A stretch of DNA of 64,000 bases from assembly GCA_023284085.1 (NCBI GenBank), contig JAKVHY010000029.1, positions 20,319 through 84,318 of the forward strand. The letters run 5' to 3'. Positions within the stretch are counted from its first letter, which is position 1, and the number at the start of each line of letters is the position of its first letter. Both the position numbers and the translations under genes were made by a program. The stretch comes from Shewanella benthica (lineage in GTDB: Bacteria; Pseudomonadota; Gammaproteobacteria; Enterobacterales; Shewanellaceae). Shown one piece after another: positions 61,701-64,000 of this stretch. Below the pieces are notes generated by a model. It ran no database searches. It had not been told where the DNA came from and was given only the letters and a program-made list of their open reading frames with translations.

Positions 61701-64000
61701 CTAAATTAACGACATCTGCTTAGAGCTGATGTCCGAGAAACGTTTATCGAGCAGACCTAAAACAGGTTCGGCGATGGGGGCCAGTTGCCTGGTTAAATAG
61801 TAATGATAATCAATAATAGACTGACGATACTTAACCGGTTCGGCGCCGTTAAGTGTCATAAGGTACTCAACTTTAGTCCCCCTCTTCGAGAAACGCTCAG
61901 AGCCTGACAAGTCGCACATCATTTTAGCCGCCTTAACATGAGGAGATGACTTAGCCGTATAATCGGCAATATCTCTACGCAGGCGCTTACTGAAAACGAG
62001 CTCTTCATCCAGCTTGCCTTGCATCAGGTCATTGACGACCTCTTGTAAGAAAGCCATTACATCTTGTTTAGAGAATAAACGGTAATAGAGTGCTTCTTGT
62101 ATGCGTCTGGCAAGCGGGCTCCAGTCACTGCGCACTTGCTCCATTCCCTTAAAGACCAGCTGCAGTTTTCCTTCATTATTCGTAAGGGCACCTACGTATC
62201 GTTTCTTAGACCCTTCAGTTGAACCTCTGAGGGTTGGCATAAAGAACTGCTCATAATGACATTCAAATTCCAACTCTAGATGACACGCTAAATTCATCTC
62301 TTTATCTAACTTACGTTTCCATCGAGTGTTAATCGTTTCAACGAGCCCCTTACCTATCTTATCGACATCGATATCCGTCGGATCTTGCCCCAACCAGACA
62401 AAGGTCGAATCGGTATCGCCATAGATGACCTGGTAGCCAAGTTCCTCAATCCAAGCTCTTGTCTGTTTCATTATCTGGTGACCCCTGAGGGTAATAGAGC
62501 TGGCAAGCCTAGCATCATGGAACACACAGCCACGGGAGCCTAATACGCCATAGAGAGAGTTCATGATTATCTTAATGGCCTGTGACAGTGGCGCATTCTT
62601 TTCGCTCTTGGCCTCTTCCCTATGCTCCATGAGTGTTTTAACCAGTTCGGGTAATATGGGAGACTCCCGGCTAAATTTGGCTCCCAAGAAACCCTCGACA
62701 TTATCGGCTTCAGGTTCAGACAATCCCTTGATAAGTCCTTTAGGATCGATGAGGAAGGTTCTGATGATGGAAGGATAAAGGCTTTTAAAGTCGAGCACTA
62801 AGATATGCTTATAAAGGCCGGGGATAGAATCCATCACATAGCCGCCTGGGCTCTCAAGCCCTTGACTCGTTGCCATTGCCGGTGCGACGAAACCCGCCCT
62901 GTGCAGATGAGGTAAATATAAGTTATTGAATGCGGCGACCGAGGCTCCGACTCTGCCAAGTTCTAACCCTGTCAGCCTGGAACGCTCTATAGCAAACTCA
63001 AACAACTCAGTTTTCTTGAAAACATCCCACACCAAACGGCTATCGGTTAAATTATAGTGGGCGAGCGCCGCTTTATTATGATGAAATAGCTCGGTGATCT
63101 CCTCTCCTCGATTCTCAACTCCCTTCTTACCGCTGGGCAATGCCTTCCCCTCCTCGAGCAAGGCACGTGAAACAGACTCTAATGAGAAACTGTCGAATCG
63201 ATAAAATGCGGCCTTGAGCCAATCGATGCCGTCTAACACGACTCTGCCGGGCAGAGAGAGAGTCTCAGGACGGTACTTATCCGCAACCTTCCAGCTCAGA
63301 TCGCTGCCTCCCCTGCCGATTGCAAGCTTGATCCCATGTAGTTTTGCTCTTCTATAAACAAGCGCCAGATCGAACGTCACCACGGCCCAACCTATGATGA
63401 TGTCGGGATCAAATTCTGCAAACCAATCAATTAAACGGAGGATAAGTCCTCTCTCATCAGCTACCCACTCGATATAATCAGCTTGGTCATCAGATATTGC
63501 CGTTCTATCGCTGCTTATCTCACCAGGTGAGCCCACCATGATCACTTTCTTATACTCGTCATCTAATGTCTTACCGTAGAGACCGACTGAGTAAAGCTCG
63601 CCCGACATACTGCATTCAAAATCGAGGGATATGGCTTGAAGCTGGATATCGACTGAGCTTTTTCTTGCCCTAGTGGCAGTAAACCGGGTCAGAGTACCCT
63701 TTACCGCAGGCTCAAAATGGCCGATAAACTCCACATCCAGCGCTATGTATCTCTCTATTAAGTATCTGTGTTCCGGACGAATATCAGTTTCAAACAGAGG
63801 AATGCCGAGATCGACAGCGCCTCTGATCACATGTCTGAATAGCTGTGATGAGCTTGCATAAATGGCCGTGACCGGGTCGCTATTGAAGCTTTTAAGCGGC
63901 AGATCCACCTTTCTTAGTTTTGCTGACTGCGGCAATGCTTGCAGCCTGGGCAGATCAGATGTGGCACAGAAACACACATATTCAGCATGAGGCACTGTAA
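61701..64000 (-). CDS. polB: DNA polymerase II, N-terminus beyond the window
   Basis: Family B polymerase. The frame is open to the right edge, so roughly 40 N-terminal residues are missing. Exonuclease domain with DFECSMSGELYSVGL (Exo I, Asp-X-Glu), FDPDIIIGW, then polymerase motifs LDFKSLYPSIIRTFLIDP (motif A), KIIMNSLYGVLGS (motif B) and VIYGDTDSTFVWL (motif C, YGDTDS). Replication restart and SOS-inducible lesion bypass enzyme. No SOS box can be tested because the promoter is outside. Confidence 0.95.
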   Translation of the reverse strand, partial: TVPHAEYVCFCATSDLPRLQALPQSAKLRKVDLPLKSFNSDPVTAIYASSSQLFRHVIRGAVDLGIPLFETDIRPEHRYLIERYIALDVEFIGHFEPAVKGTLTRFTATRARKSSVDIQLQAISLDFECSMSGELYSVGLYGKTLDDEYKKVIMVGSPGEISSDRTAISDDQADYIEWVADERGLILRLIDWFAEFDPDIIIGWAVVTFDLALVYRRAKLHGIKLAIGRGGSDLSWKVADKYRPETLSLPGRVVLDGIDWLKAAFYRFDSFSLESVSRALLEEGKALPSGKKGVENRGEEITELFHHNKAALAHYNLTDSRLVWDVFKKTELFEFAIERSRLTGLELGRVGASVAAFNNLYLPHLHRAGFVAPAMATSQGLESPGGYVMDSIPGLYKHILVLDFKSLYPSIIRTFLIDPKGLIKGLSEPEADNVEGFLGAKFSRESPILPELVKTLMEHREEAKSEKNAPLSQAIKIIMNSLYGVLGSRGCVFHDARLASSITLRGHQIMKQTRAWIEELGYQVIYGDTDSTFVWLGQDPTDIDVDKIGKGLVETINTRWKRKLDKEMNLACHLELEFECHYEQFFMPTLRGSTEGSKKRYVGALTNNEGKLQLVFKGMEQVRSDWSPLARRIQEALYYRLFSKQDVMAFLQEVVNDLMQGKLDEELVFSKRLRRDIADYTAKSSPHVKAAKMMCDLSGSERFSKRGTKVEYLMTLNGAEPVKYRQSIIDYHYYLTRQLAPIAEPVLGLLDKRFSDISSKQMSLI

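Noticed and set aside
1..64000. CRISPR array, rRNA, tRNA or phage genes
   Set aside because: No regular spacer-repeat series, tRNA-like cloverleaf, rRNA segment or structural phage gene could be recognised on either strand.

Overview
The window looks like a chromosomal segment of a marine gammaproteobacterium, most likely Shewanella or a close relative. The support is: VF530- and YibL-type proteins, a DUF3450–TtpC–ExbB–ExbD–TonB–TPR operon beside a TonB-dependent receptor, a porin and DNA polymerase II, anaerobic nrdDG with NrdR and FNR-type sites, and an EtrA/FNR-compatible lifestyle. The genus is an inference; no rRNA or tRNA gene is visible.

Layout. 1–0.9 kb: 3' end of a secreted S8 protease. 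1–3.8 kb: a VF530 DNA-binding protein, an orphan protein matching only the extra domain of malate synthase G, and an XRE regulator built like the RamB/ScfR family. 3.8–6.7 kb: a divergent quinone-oxidoreductase/LysR pair and a beta-barrel protein. 6.8–11 kb: ribA, yibL, nrdG, nrdD. 11–16 kb: an unknown protein, a divergent MarR/curA pair, rssA-type patatin, an OmpA-family protein. 16–19 kb: DEAD-box helicase, DUF3010, YgjP-type metallopeptidase. 19–24 kb: a sugar locus (isomerase-like TIM barrel, membrane AraC regulator, GH3 lipoprotein). 24–30 kb: MepM-like endopeptidase, sbcC, sbcD. 30–34.4 kb: PepSY protein plus two-component pair and a DUF885 protein. 34.8–36 kb: avtA.

36–42.3 kb is the most accessory-looking part. 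It starts with a two-copy degenerate repeat. A short array of minus-strand mini-genes follows, separated by attC-like sites (an integron cassette cluster with no integrase in view). It ends in a two-gene operon of a RimK/GSH-synthetase-like ATP-grasp ligase and a fusion of an N-formylglutamate-amidohydrolase-like domain to a DUF1704 (MATCAP-type) metallopeptidase. That operon is the best candidate for an undescribed system: one enzyme could make an amide/peptide bond and its overlapping partner could hydrolyse one.

42.3–48.1 kb: TauE/SafE transporter with divergent LysR, a NERD protein with two tandem degenerate kinase domains, and a small cluster rraB–ybcJ–GNAT–ppiC. 48.3–50.8 kb: a DUF885 lipoprotein and a degenerate GGDEF protein. 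50.9–61.5 kb: the six-gene TonB2-type energy-transduction operon, its neighbouring TonB-dependent receptor and a porin. 61.7–64 kb: polB, running off the right edge.

Several calls rest on start-site choice: many reading frames can be extended upstream through TTG codons, and I moved starts to the ATG/GTG/TTG with a Shine–Dalgarno sequence or the start of a signal peptide, stating this each time. All family assignments are from reading motifs by eye; no database search was run.
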